A DNA stretch of 64,000 bases from CAZKVU01 sp964556475 (GTDB lineage: Bacteria > Patescibacteriota > Microgenomatia > UBA1406 > HO2-37-13b): contig CAZKVU010000003.1 in NCBI GenBank assembly GCA_964556475.1, positions 9,148 through 73,147 of the forward strand, written 5' to 3'. Both the position numbers and the translations under genes were made by a program. Shown here in pieces: positions 47,990 through 57,030 of this stretch; position 1 is the stretch's first letter; each line of letters begins with the position of its first letter. The notes beneath the pieces were generated by a model, which saw only the letters and a list, made by a program, of their open reading frames with translations, made no database searches and was not told where the DNA came from.

Positions 47990-49223
47990 CAGATATGCTG
48001 ATCAGCACAAAATAAATGATGATATAAGGGTAAAATAGAGAATTTTCAAATAAAGCATGAATAAAAAGCCCACCATAGATGCTCAGAACGCTATATATCA
48101 TAACCGAATTCTTTTTTTTCGCATCTCTGAACATTATGTAAGCAGATCTACCTACCATATATAAAAACGCTAAAAATCCGATCAAGCCAGTTGTCGCAAG
48201 TATAAATAAATAACTATTTGGCACACCTGCGCCTGAGTGGTTAGTCAACCATGATTGCGCATTTCCATTTTCTTTCAAAAAACCCGCTTGATGTTGTGCG
48301 TAGCGATACATGTTAAAACCAACACCAAAAACCGGATGCTTCAAAAATATCTCTGTAGCTTGTTGGTATGCCACTAATCGGGAATTAACCGAGACTGTTC
48401 GAGCTAAATTAACACCCTCACCTGGGAGTGATTTTGGAAGTAATATCAGTCCAATAATAAAAAACAGGCTCGTTATGAACAAAAATTTCGCATTTCTTAC
48501 AAAAATACTCAATAAAATCACTGATACTCCAAACATAAGATACGAGCTTCGAGAATAGGTCAGCATCAGTGCTGTGAAACATAATCCTGAAAAAATAGCA
48601 TAGTGTACTGGCTTGTTATGCTGATTGCTGTTTCTCTGTTTATTTTCAAGGTAAAATCCGCATGATAGAATAAATCCGAAAACAAAGAGTGCACCTGAAA
48701 AATTAGGATCGAAAAGTGTTCCGTATATGCGATACAAATGCTCATCCCAACCTTGATAATACAGTGAACGAAGATCAGGGAATAATATGTATTGAATCAA
48801 GCCAAAACAAGCGAAAGCTATGAGTGAGATAAACACATACTTCAATATCGTGCGCAATTCCGCTGACGGCTTTTGCAGTATTATATAGCCAACATTTAGG
48901 TATAAAATGAGTCTGAAAAAATACAATAACCCTGTGGAAAATGCTTGTATCGGGTAGTCAAAGATGTGAATTCCGGCTGAAATGAGTGCAATAACTAAAA
49001 ATGGGGCAACTGTGATACTTTTATTGAGTAGCTTTCGAGTAGATTGTTTAACAGCAAAAAACCGCGTCAACGAACACATGAACAGCATGCTTGCTACAAT
49101 GTCGATACCGAGCACCGATATGCTGTTATTCAAATCAAATCTGAGAATATTTCCAAAGGGAAGCAGGGTAATAAGCAAAATTACGGCTACGTTTTCAATT
49201 CGCTTGAGCATTATTTCGGGCAT
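47970..49223 (-). CDS. O-antigen ligase/polymerase-like membrane protein
   Basis: 417 aa with about ten to twelve membrane segments, of the Wzy_C/O-antigen ligase superfamily. The large periplasmic loop holds the family-typical VFGVGFNMYRYAQHQAG followed by NSYLFILATTGLIGFLAF. Such enzymes polymerise or attach lipid-linked glycans on the outer membrane face. The N-terminus overlaps the end of the GT2-flippase fusion gene by 29 bases (17 if Met5 is the start), indicating coupling. Confidence 0.88.
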   Translation of the reverse strand: MPEIMLKRIENVAVILLITLLPFGNILRFDLNNSISVLGIDIVASMLFMCSLTRFFAVKQSTRKLLNKSITVAPFLVIALISAGIHIFDYPIQAFSTGLLYFFRLILYLNVGYIILQKPSAELRTILKYVFISLIAFACFGLIQYILFPDLRSLYYQGWDEHLYRIYGTLFDPNFSGALFVFGFILSCGFYLENKQRNSNQHNKPVHYAIFSGLCFTALMLTYSRSSYLMFGVSVILLSIFVRNAKFLFITSLFFIIGLILLPKSLPGEGVNLARTVSVNSRLVAYQQATEIFLKHPVFGVGFNMYRYAQHQAGFLKENGNAQSWLTNHSGAGVPNSYLFILATTGLIGFLAFLYMVGRSAYIMFRDAKKKNSVMIYSVLSIYGGLFIHALFENSLFYPYIIIYFVLISISVMKSSS

Positions 49224-51366
49224 TTATAACTATGTATCCAACAAGAACTATACACTGTGTTAGAACTGTCGTCCAACTCGCTGCAATATACGAATACTGG
49301 GGGATAAGAACGCTATTGACGGCAATATTCACGCAAAAAGCCACAATTGATACCCAAAGAATTGCCTTTTCCTTATGGTCTGCTAAAAGTGAGCTCGCAT
49401 AATAACCAGATAATACTGTCACAGCTGCTGCAAGGGCTAAAATGCGAAGCGGGGCGAGCGCAGACATGTACTCAGAACCGCCAATTATCTGAATATAGAG
49501 CGGTGCAAGGATATAAAGACCCACAAAAGCACATAATGCAATAAAAAATGTTACATTTCGGAAAACGTTGCGAGATTTCTGTTGAAGTTGATTTTTACTT
49601 GACGTGAAATAGGGGAGTAGTGTTTGTGTAAAATACCCTCCGATGACTATAGCAATCTCAAAAGGTTTATATGCTAAAGAGTAATATCCCACAGCAGGTG
49701 AGTGTTGTGGAGAAAAGAAGAAGCCAAGCAAAAGCATGTCAATTTTAAAATAGGCTGTTGCAAAAAGATAAATGCCAATAAAAGGCCAAAACCTAATTAG
49801 CAGACTACCTAATTGTTTGCTAACGAGCTTAATCTGTGAATACGGCCTATCCCAACAAGCTGAACTGAATAACAAACCACTCAAATATCCCACAGCATGG
49901 ATAATAAGGAAATAATTCAGTGTACGCTTCTGTAATAATCCAAACCAGAATAATGACAATATAATGAGCGCAGTCAGCACCTGAGCAGCAACAACAATTT
50001 TGTACTTTAGCTGCCCTTTTAACACAGACCACAAAGTATTCGATAATAAAAGCGCTATAGATGACACTGACGCTATGAGGATCCCGCGTTTAATATCTGC
50101 TGAATACCCTGAAAAGAGAAGAGTTCCAACAAGAAGCATGCTTAAGGCACCAGCAATGTAAACTCTTAAGGAAAAAATTGCTCCCAAAGCCTTTTTTTCC
50201 ACCTTTTGCGCTGTTTCACGTGTAATATAGGCGTCTAGACCAAGGTCAGCGAACATAAAAACGGCCGTAGATATAGCGAAAATGAATGAAAATGTTCCGA
50301 ATTCCTGCGGACCAAGGTAACGCGCAAGTAAAAAAGTTGTCAAGAAACCAATACCAGCAGTAAAACCCCTTCCGATAAGCTGAATTATCACATTACTAAA
50401 TACAGGATGCTGGAACATACCCACGCTCATTCCAGTAAGTGTCGCGATATCAGACACTACCTGTAGTGTGGGAAGGAGAAATATTGCTTTCAAGGATCGA
50501 ACATAACCATAATTCTTCCGTACCGACCATAATGCATACGCACAAAGTAGCGCTATAATGCTAAATACAAGTAACGGTGATTGATATATGATCGCTGAAA
50601 TCAATAGGGCCAAACCAATAGCGTATCGGGCAAAAATCAACGGCGTTTGTGGTCTAAAATGTAATGCCTGGCCATCTCCGCGCGCATATCTGAAAAATTG
50701 AACAAATGCAGAACTAAGTGATTTTTTTTGAGGCCAATATACAATTGCGTTCCGTGAAAGCTCAAATTTCATACCTGTCTCCCGCAGACTGCGAGCAAAC
50801 ATTAAATCTTCAGCCGTATCAAGATTTTCTGGGTAGCCTTTTACATCAGCCCATGCCGATTTTTTGAATGCTATTGAACGGGAAGAGGGGAGAAACTCTT
50901 CTGCGGTAAGCCTTTCAAATTTATCATGCATAACTGAAGTGTATGCTGCCAGACAGTGCTGAAAAACAGTTTCAGCAGCATTTCTCGATGGTGGATAAGC
51001 TGGAATATAGAAACCGCTCACTACGTCGACAGCAGGATTCTTCTTAAATGGTTTTGTGATATTCCGTACCCAATCTTTATCTAAAATACAGCCAGCGTCT
51101 GTCACCAGAATGTGATTATACCGAGCTTGCGAAATAGCATAATTTCTGCATGTAGATCGATTACCAGCCTTTTGCAACAACCTATATGCTATTTTCATTT
51201 GCCCGAAGGCTTTTTTGTAGTTTTTGAGAATGTTCCAAGTGCTGTCTGTGCTCATTGCATCAACAATAATAACCTCGGGGGGCAGTTGACTCTGATGGAG
51301 TATTGATTCAAGCAAATCTTGTATGCTCTTTTCTTCGTTATATACAGTGCAAATTAAACTTTCCAT
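49195..51366 (-). CDS. GT2 glycosyltransferase fused to a polysaccharide flippase
   Basis: 723 aa fusion. Residues 1-230 are a GT2 domain: ESLICTVYNEEKSI, VIIVDAMSTDST, ILVTDAGCILDKDW and DTAEDLMFARSL, followed by two or three membrane helices (about 245-300). From about 315 a full MOP-type flippase follows: IQLIGRGFTAGIGFLTTFLL, ARYLGPQEFGTFSFIFA and YFKIDMLLLGFF. No stop or frame break lies between. I chose Met at 51366 rather than the one at 51399, inside the upstream gene. A single protein may add a sugar and export the product. Confidence 0.88.
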   Translation of the reverse strand: MESLICTVYNEEKSIQDLLESILHQSQLPPEVIIVDAMSTDSTWNILKNYKKAFGQMKIAYRLLQKAGNRSTCRNYAISQARYNHILVTDAGCILDKDWVRNITKPFKKNPAVDVVSGFYIPAYPPSRNAAETVFQHCLAAYTSVMHDKFERLTAEEFLPSSRSIAFKKSAWADVKGYPENLDTAEDLMFARSLRETGMKFELSRNAIVYWPQKKSLSSAFVQFFRYARGDGQALHFRPQTPLIFARYAIGLALLISAIIYQSPLLVFSIIALLCAYALWSVRKNYGYVRSLKAIFLLPTLQVVSDIATLTGMSVGMFQHPVFSNVIIQLIGRGFTAGIGFLTTFLLARYLGPQEFGTFSFIFAISTAVFMFADLGLDAYITRETAQKVEKKALGAIFSLRVYIAGALSMLLVGTLLFSGYSADIKRGILIASVSSIALLLSNTLWSVLKGQLKYKIVVAAQVLTALIILSLFWFGLLQKRTLNYFLIIHAVGYLSGLLFSSACWDRPYSQIKLVSKQLGSLLIRFWPFIGIYLFATAYFKIDMLLLGFFFSPQHSPAVGYYSLAYKPFEIAIVIGGYFTQTLLPYFTSSKNQLQQKSRNVFRNVTFFIALCAFVGLYILAPLYIQIIGGSEYMSALAPLRILALAAAVTVLSGYYASSLLADHKEKAILWVSIVAFCVNIAVNSVLIPQYSYIAASWTTVLTQCIVLVGYIVINARNNAQAN

Positions 51367-52367
51367 AGTGTTAGATACTGCTTTACCACATCGTCCCACG
51401 TGTGTTCCTCTAAATATTCTTTAAGTGAGCTTCGTATTTTTTTGTTTAATATGCCGAATTCACTGCCTAATACGACCCTGGCAAGCTCTGTTGGGTTATT
51501 ATTAATAGTTATCCACATGGCAAATGGTGCTAACGTGAGATAATCTTTCTTTAATGGATTTTCATAAACGGCAATAACAGGTTTTCCATACGATAATGCC
51601 TGCAATATTGTTAAATATGAAGAAGCACAGACAATGTCTGCTTTTTTAATCAATGTTCCTAATTCAGAAACAAAACCATGCACATTCCCGTATTTTTCCA
51701 GTTTCCAACGTAGCGGCCCATCCCCACATACATCGAGGGTAAAGGATGGCAATTTTTTAAATAATTCCAGATAGGTCTTTATACCAATATCAGGAGCTAA
51801 TCTTCCTATAAATAGAATGTGCGGATGAGGATTAATTTCCTTAGGAATTTTTGACAATCCTATTGAAATATTATGCACACCTCCATATGTAACGACCTTG
51901 GGTTTTGTGCCATACCACTTTTCAATATAATGTCCAACATTCATCGTGTCAGATGATAACAATCTGCTCATACGCCTTACGATAATGGCCTTTCTGTCCG
52001 GTGGGAATACACCTTCATAGCCATGAAATGTTGTATAAACTCTTTTAAAAAAATACAAAAAAAGATACGGAACATACCAGAAAAAAACATCGTGACAATG
52101 GACAAGTTCTGCCTCAAAAAATTGCTTATGCAATTTGAATAATTCATGCCAGATTTTAAATTTCTTCCAAAATCCGGGTCTGCCAGCATGAAAATAGTAA
52201 ATATTAAGATTATTATGCTTTAGATAGCCTACCTTCTTATCTGAAGATTCAGTAATAACAGTAATGTAGTGTCCCTGTTGTGCCAATCTCGTTGCAACTT
52301 CGTATGCATGAGTCTCAACACCCCCGATGTGCGGCCAAAACCGCGCAGATAAGAACAGGATTTTCAT
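51354..52367 (-). CDS. GT4 glycosyltransferase
   Basis: 337 aa GT-B enzyme. The start FLSARFWPHIGGVETHAYEV has the glycine-rich acceptor loop, ELVHCHDVFFWYVPYLF follows, and the C-terminal domain has ILFIGRLAPDIGIKTYLEL and LQALSYGKPVIAVYENPL. The EX7E motif is weaker than usual. First gene of a minus-strand operon (GT4, GT2-flippase fusion, ligase-like) with overlaps between all members. Confidence 0.9.
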   Translation of the reverse strand: MKILFLSARFWPHIGGVETHAYEVATRLAQQGHYITVITESSDKKVGYLKHNNLNIYYFHAGRPGFWKKFKIWHELFKLHKQFFEAELVHCHDVFFWYVPYLFLYFFKRVYTTFHGYEGVFPPDRKAIIVRRMSRLLSSDTMNVGHYIEKWYGTKPKVVTYGGVHNISIGLSKIPKEINPHPHILFIGRLAPDIGIKTYLELFKKLPSFTLDVCGDGPLRWKLEKYGNVHGFVSELGTLIKKADIVCASSYLTILQALSYGKPVIAVYENPLKKDYLTLAPFAMWITINNNPTELARVVLGSEFGILNKKIRSSLKEYLEEHTWDDVVKQYLTLWKV

Positions 52368-52373
52368 TGATAT

Positions 52374-52379
52374 ATCTTA
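52374..52379 (-). promoter_or_regulatory. -10 box of GT4 51354-52367 operon
   Basis: TAAGAT on the minus strand, 6 bases before the ATG. Confidence 0.5.
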
Positions 52380-52399
52380 CCAAATAGGCACATTAGGCG

Positions 52400-52405
52400 T
52401 ATAAT
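52400..52405 (+). promoter_or_regulatory. -10 box of GT-C gene 52412
   Basis: TATAAT, exactly 6 bases before the ATG; only 20 bases from the opposing -10 box. Confidence 0.7.
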
Positions 52406-52411
52406 TGACAT

Positions 52412-53848
52412 ATGGTGTGGCTTATATTGATACTAGCAGCACTTGTGCGAATACCCGCGCTTAATCAGTCGTTCTGGCTTGATGAAGCCGCTCAAGCCGT
52501 CTTATCAAGCAAACCTATTCTCAGTGTTCATTACGCATCAGACTTTCAACCACCTTTATTTTATATTTTCAGCCATTTTTGGATGCAATTAGGAGCACTA
52601 TTCGGAACACGAGCTGAATGGTTTCTCCGGCTTCCATCTGTTTTTTTCAGCATTGCATCGATCTTGTTGATATTCAAGTTTGTTGAGAAAATTTTTAGCC
52701 GTAAAACAGCGATTATAACCTCGCTTTTTCTGTCTGTATCACCATTTAACATTTATTACGCACAGGAATTCCGCATGTATTCGTTACTAACGCTTGTATT
52801 GGTATGTTCGTGGGTTTTCTTATGGTATAAAAAGTGGGCACTCTATGCTTTGAGCATACTTATCGGTGTTTTTACTCATTATTTTGCCTTTATAGCAATC
52901 CTTTCTCAATGCGTCTTTGTTATTGCAGCACGACGTAAAGATCTCAAAAGCTTTATAAAAGCACTCAGCGCCGGATTAAGTCCGTTTATTGTGTGGATTC
53001 CGGTGTTTATACAGCAGGTTAAAACGTCCCAACAGCTCATTCATGCGTGGCCAGGATGGTCGGCTCTGAGTAATGTCGGTTTTTTTAAATTTCCCGGACT
53101 CGTGCTTGCTAAGTTCACTGTTGGCATGATAAGCCCTCAGAATAAATTATTTTATATGACTGTTGTTGCTGGTTTTGGGTTGATTGTACTTATGGCTGCA
53201 ATGGGAATCGTGAAAAAAAAGCTCTTTAAAAAACCCGAGGGAATTCTGCTTATATGTACAGTCGTTCTGCCCTTGGTGATTTCGTGGATTGGCGGTATAT
53301 TTATTTCTGCTAGTTCGCCATGGCGCATACAGTTTGTGCTGCCATTTTTCTACGCCGGCATTGCCGTTGGGCTCATACAGTTCAAAAAAACGCATTTTCA
53401 GCGTTACCTAGCTGTTGGTGGATTTGCTCTTATTATGCTTACGCACCTATTTTTTTCATATACATACCTATTTGAGCCGAAATATCAACGTGAAGACTGG
53501 CGATCAGCAGTAGGTTATACCGATAGCCTCATACACGGCACAGATCTCGCCCTTACGGAATATATTGGACCGTGGGCACCAATGGAGTGGTATTCATCGA
53601 AATTTGGTAATTATCGCGGCAGTAGTTCAACACCAGCGGTTTCTGAGCGGGGAGTAGTAGATGGAATTGGGCCACTGATAAAATCAGATCAAAAACCGTT
53701 TACTATTGTGCTTTATACATATCTTTTTGAATTATCAGATCCACAACAGATGGTATCGTCGTATTTGTTGTCTCAAGGTTATGTCCTTGCATCAGAAAAA
53801 GATTTTCGGGGCGTTGGAGTTATTAAAAAATATCGTCTCCACAAGTAA
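52412..53848 (+). CDS. GT-C family membrane glycosyltransferase (PMT/ArnT-like)
   Basis: 478 aa, about ten membrane segments. The first loop carries NQSFWLDEAAQAVL with the D24-E25 catalytic pair, and SPFNIYYAQEFRMYSLLTL is the conserved element after the third helix. A soluble external C-terminal domain starts near 350. Single gene between a divergent GT4 operon and the convergent regulator gene. Last clear member of the glycan island. Confidence 0.88.
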   Translation: MVWLILILAALVRIPALNQSFWLDEAAQAVLSSKPILSVHYASDFQPPLFYIFSHFWMQLGALFGTRAEWFLRLPSVFFSIASILLIFKFVEKIFSRKTAIITSLFLSVSPFNIYYAQEFRMYSLLTLVLVCSWVFLWYKKWALYALSILIGVFTHYFAFIAILSQCVFVIAARRKDLKSFIKALSAGLSPFIVWIPVFIQQVKTSQQLIHAWPGWSALSNVGFFKFPGLVLAKFTVGMISPQNKLFYMTVVAGFGLIVLMAAMGIVKKKLFKKPEGILLICTVVLPLVISWIGGIFISASSPWRIQFVLPFFYAGIAVGLIQFKKTHFQRYLAVGGFALIMLTHLFFSYTYLFEPKYQREDWRSAVGYTDSLIHGTDLALTEYIGPWAPMEWYSSKFGNYRGSSSTPAVSERGVVDGIGPLIKSDQKPFTIVLYTYLFELSDPQQMVSSYLLSQGYVLASEKDFRGVGVIKKYRLHK

Positions 53849-53872
53849 AAAAAGGCGGGTACTGGCCGCAAA

Positions 53873-55183
53873 CTACTTATTCACAAGCATAAAACCTCGC
53901 GTTCTAATGGTTCGGATAGAAAATTCTGAATTCATTTCCTGAAGTTTTTTTCTCAAACGGGCAACGAGTCGATCGACAGCCCAGTCTGACACACCGATTG
54001 CCTCATATTCTGCCCAGACGGTTTCTAAAATAAGCTCACGGTCGCAAATTTCGTCCAAATGGTCTTTCAAAAGAGTAAAAAGTTTATGTTCTTTACTAGT
54101 TAAGTAGGTATCCGCACCCGATACAGGTTGCTCGCTCGATAATCCTTTTACATAATGCTCAAATAGTGGACTAAAAATACGCGCAGGCCTGTGGCCATTA
54201 ACAATCATTCCGGTTTGCCAAACATATTCACTTTGATCTCTATGTTCCTTTGTGACAGACTCATTTTGCACTATGTGAAGCAATAAATCCTGATTTTCCT
54301 TATCGAGATATGAAAAAAGCTCCTCAGACTGCAGCTCAATTCGTTCATCTTTTTCAATCAAATCGAGAATATCTGAAATTTTCTCACCGGCATTAATACG
54401 CTCATGTAGGATAATTAAAGACAGCTGAAGATAATTAACATGACCGCCCGAAAGAGAAATAAGCTTCTTTTTTACATCATCGTCAATCTTAAGCTTGTAC
54501 CGCTCGGCAAAAGTAGAAAAAATGATATTCATATCAGCATCAGTTGCCGGTTGGATGTAAAGCGGTTTTGAAAAAACAGCCATGCTATGCTTATCAAAAA
54601 TTTCCGGTTTAAGGTAGTGGAGCTGCTGATACGAAGTGAAAACATAGACGAGTTTTTCACCTGTTGCGTCATAAAAACCTTGTAGGTTGGCAAATAATTC
54701 GGGCGTAACACTGTCTAAAAGTCGATCAAACCGTATCATGACCAGCACAGGAGTTATGTTATTGTTGCTCAGCTCAACGAGTACCTTTCTCATGCCGTCG
54801 ACAATGAAAAATGTTTCTTTTGACTGAATCGACGTGTCAAAGATTTTATCAATAATTTCTTTTAAGCTATCAGGACAATTTGAATGTTCAACAGCATCAA
54901 GAATACGCTTAAATGTGAGCAACCAGAAAGGATACCGCTCGCGCTCAATAAGATTGTTGTAATCTACCGGAATAAATAAGTAAGAGGACCCGTCCTTTGA
55001 TGAAAAGTATTTTCTTGCAACCTCAGGGTTATAGAGAAAAAATCGAAGAAAATTACTAATACCGACCCGCTTCATACCGATTAACTCAATAGACTGATGA
55101 CGTTTTAGAGCATCAGAAAGAGCTTTGACATCATTTTTACGGAATGAAAGGGGATAACCTGATTCAATCGGGAGATTCATCAT
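53873..55183 (-). CDS. ATPase-like protein fused to an OmpR-type winged-helix DNA-binding domain
   Basis: 436 aa probable transcription regulator. The N-terminal 330 residues resemble a STAND/AAA-type ATPase, but the P-loop is degenerate: GMKRVGIS at 36-43 has Ile where the invariant Lys should be, and the Walker B position reads VLVMIRFDRL. The C-terminal 95 residues are a Trans_reg_C winged helix (TYLTSKEHKLFTLLKDHLDE, VDRLVARLRKKL, IRTIRTRGFML). There is no receiver domain. I chose Met at 55183, because TACAAT lies exactly 6 bases upstream. It may control the divergent kinase-HAD-hexokinase genes. Confidence 0.8.
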   Translation of the reverse strand: MMNLPIESGYPLSFRKNDVKALSDALKRHQSIELIGMKRVGISNFLRFFLYNPEVARKYFSSKDGSSYLFIPVDYNNLIERERYPFWLLTFKRILDAVEHSNCPDSLKEIIDKIFDTSIQSKETFFIVDGMRKVLVELSNNNITPVLVMIRFDRLLDSVTPELFANLQGFYDATGEKLVYVFTSYQQLHYLKPEIFDKHSMAVFSKPLYIQPATDADMNIIFSTFAERYKLKIDDDVKKKLISLSGGHVNYLQLSLIILHERINAGEKISDILDLIEKDERIELQSEELFSYLDKENQDLLLHIVQNESVTKEHRDQSEYVWQTGMIVNGHRPARIFSPLFEHYVKGLSSEQPVSGADTYLTSKEHKLFTLLKDHLDEICDRELILETVWAEYEAIGVSDWAVDRLVARLRKKLQEMNSEFSIRTIRTRGFMLVNK

Positions 55184-55189
55184 TGAGGT

Positions 55190-55195
55190 ATTGTA
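55190..55195 (-). promoter_or_regulatory. -10 box of regulator gene
   Basis: TACAAT on the minus strand, 6 bases before the ATG at 55183. It lies inside the longer open frame, arguing against the upstream Met at 55198. Confidence 0.6.
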
Positions 55196-55309
55196 CATAT
55201 GAAAATGAAATAACGCAATGGCCTCAAAAATGTCTAGAACGTGTCGTTATTATGTCAAGATAGGAATGAATGTGAAGGGTAGAATGAAGCTTTCAATAAA
55301 CTGTCACAA

Positions 55310-55315
55310 TAGTCT
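55310..55315 (+). promoter_or_regulatory. -10 box of APH-like kinase gene
   Basis: TAGTCT, 6 bases before the ATG at 55322; a weaker hexamer. The 138-base region between the two divergent starts is the likely regulatory site. Confidence 0.45.
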
Positions 55316-55321
55316 AAATTT

Positions 55322-56383
55322 ATGAGTGTTCTTGAAGCAGATGTCTCTAATCATCAATTCTGGAGGTCACCAAATAGCTCAGAAGGCGGATTACACAAAG
55401 AAGTACGTTTCTCCAATGGCTCTTCTGGAGCGCGTATTGATTTGAAAGCTCATCCTGATTTAGTTGGACGCTCAGTTGTTAAAACAAATGCGGTTGATCC
55501 ACAACGCATTCATCGAGAAATGGCAGGGGCCAGAATGCTTCTTGTACATGGTGCCTATTCCCCATGGATACTTAGACCCTCGCATTTTGATGAGGAGCCA
55601 GCACGAATTGTCTATCCATATGTTGAAGGTGTCGATTTGCGTACAGCACTATTAACTAGTCAATTGCAAGATGATGATGTTGTTCGAGTTGCACAAATGC
55701 TAAAAGATATTGAAATCGCACGAGCATGCGAACGAACAGCACGTACACCAGATACTGTGCCCTATGGATCAATGCAAAGAGGCGAATGGGGAGATACACT
55801 TGCACGAATTGCCCAATTATATAAACAAGGAATTCTGAAGGATGTTGATCCTGAATCACCAATTGTCGTAGGTGAACAAACATATCCTTCTCTCAATGAT
55901 GTTATCAGACGTGTTAATGGACTCATGTCGATAGCTCCACCTTTTGTAGATATTGGTCACAATGACCTAACACAAACCAATGTATTATTAACAGGCACTG
56001 TAGATAGCCCGTTAGTGATTATTGACCACGAATGGGCAGGATATGCTGACCCAGCCGAATCGCTTGTTAGAACAGCAAAAGCAAGAAAAACATACGACCT
56101 CCCAAAAGAAGCACTTCAAGAATTACAGATAGATGGAGGTGTAATTAGAATGCCTAATCCAGCTCCGCATGCTCAACAGCCCGCCCTATTTGAGAAAACT
56201 ATATACGATGCTACTCGACAGATGGCTGACAGGTACGGTGATGATCATTTTATAGATCGGGTACAATTGTATCGAGCAGGTTCATATTTACGAGAGTGTG
56301 CCATGTCTGACACCAGATCGACCCCACAGCACGGCCTATATGCAATTGTCGAGGCAAGCATGGCCATCGACGAAGCACTATAA
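55322..56383 (+). CDS. Aminoglycoside-phosphotransferase-like kinase
   Basis: 353 aa protein-kinase-fold small-molecule kinase. The catalytic loop is DIGHNDLTQTNVLL (Asp215; HxDxxxxN) and the metal-binding motif is VIIDHEWAGYADPAESL. The ATP-lobe lysine is probably in RSVVKTNAV, and RIVYPYVEGVDLRTAL is the hinge. Substrates of this superfamily include choline, maltose, homoserine and fructosamine. With a beta-phosphoglucomutase-like enzyme and a hexokinase just downstream, a sugar kinase is plausible but inferred. Confidence 0.82.
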   Translation: MSVLEADVSNHQFWRSPNSSEGGLHKEVRFSNGSSGARIDLKAHPDLVGRSVVKTNAVDPQRIHREMAGARMLLVHGAYSPWILRPSHFDEEPARIVYPYVEGVDLRTALLTSQLQDDDVVRVAQMLKDIEIARACERTARTPDTVPYGSMQRGEWGDTLARIAQLYKQGILKDVDPESPIVVGEQTYPSLNDVIRRVNGLMSIAPPFVDIGHNDLTQTNVLLTGTVDSPLVIIDHEWAGYADPAESLVRTAKARKTYDLPKEALQELQIDGGVIRMPNPAPHAQQPALFEKTIYDATRQMADRYGDDHFIDRVQLYRAGSYLRECAMSDTRSTPQHGLYAIVEASMAIDEAL

Positions 56384-56384
56384 T
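56379..56384 (+). promoter_or_regulatory. -10 box of HAD gene, overlapping upstream stop
   Basis: TATAAT, exactly 6 bases before the ATG at 56391. The kinase stop codon TAA (56381-56383) lies inside the hexamer. Confidence 0.65.
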
Positions 56385-56390
56385 AATTTT

Positions 56391-57029
56391 ATGATAAAAG
56401 CACTTATTTTCGATGTTGATGGTGTCCTTATCGACTCAGTCAAATTTCACTTTCGCTCCTGGAAAAAGGCATTTAAGCATAAAGAAATAGAACTGAAATA
56501 TAGTGACTACATCCAAAAACTGAATGGTGTTCCTCGAGAGCATGGTATCAGAAATGTATTGCCATATGTTTCTGATGCAGATGCACAAAAACTCTTTGAT
56601 CTTAAACAACAGTATTTAATGGAATTACTTGGTACTCAAGATATAAAAGTGATTCCTGGAGTGCGTGCAACATTAAAAAAATTGCAAAAAGAATATACCC
56701 TTGCAGCGGCATCATCAAGCAAAAACGCTACACAATTCCTGCATAAGGCTGGACTCGAGTCGTTTTTTAGTACTATAGTTACTGGGCACGATATACAAAA
56801 ATCAAAACCAGATCCAGAGCTTTTTTTACTTGCTGCTCAACGAATTGGAATTGATCCAATAGACTGCGTTGTTATAGAGGATGCAAAAACCGGCATTGAG
56901 GCAGCTCATAATGGGGAAATGCGAGCTGTTGGTTTTTTACGATCAAACGATCACGAACTCGCACGATCAACTCAATACCTTATTTCAAAATTCAACGAAC
57001 TTATTGCGGTCATTCATAGCATGGAGTAA
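56391..57029 (+). CDS. HAD-superfamily phosphatase/beta-phosphoglucomutase-like
   Basis: 212 aa. HAD motif I IFDVDGVLIDSV (nucleophile Asp and Asp+2), an alpha-helical cap, motif II in AAASSSKNAT, motif III Lys in HDIQKSKPDPELF and motif IV in VVIEDAKTGIEAA. Beta-phosphoglucomutases and 2-deoxyglucose/sugar phosphatases share this pattern (IEDAxxGIEAA). I chose ATG 56391 because TATAAT is 6 bases upstream; the longer frame from 56298 overlaps the kinase gene. It is followed after 1 base by the hexokinase gene. Confidence 0.9.
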   Translation: MIKALIFDVDGVLIDSVKFHFRSWKKAFKHKEIELKYSDYIQKLNGVPREHGIRNVLPYVSDADAQKLFDLKQQYLMELLGTQDIKVIPGVRATLKKLQKEYTLAAASSSKNATQFLHKAGLESFFSTIVTGHDIQKSKPDPELFLLAAQRIGIDPIDCVVIEDAKTGIEAAHNGEMRAVGFLRSNDHELARSTQYLISKFNELIAVIHSME

Positions 57030-57030
57030 T

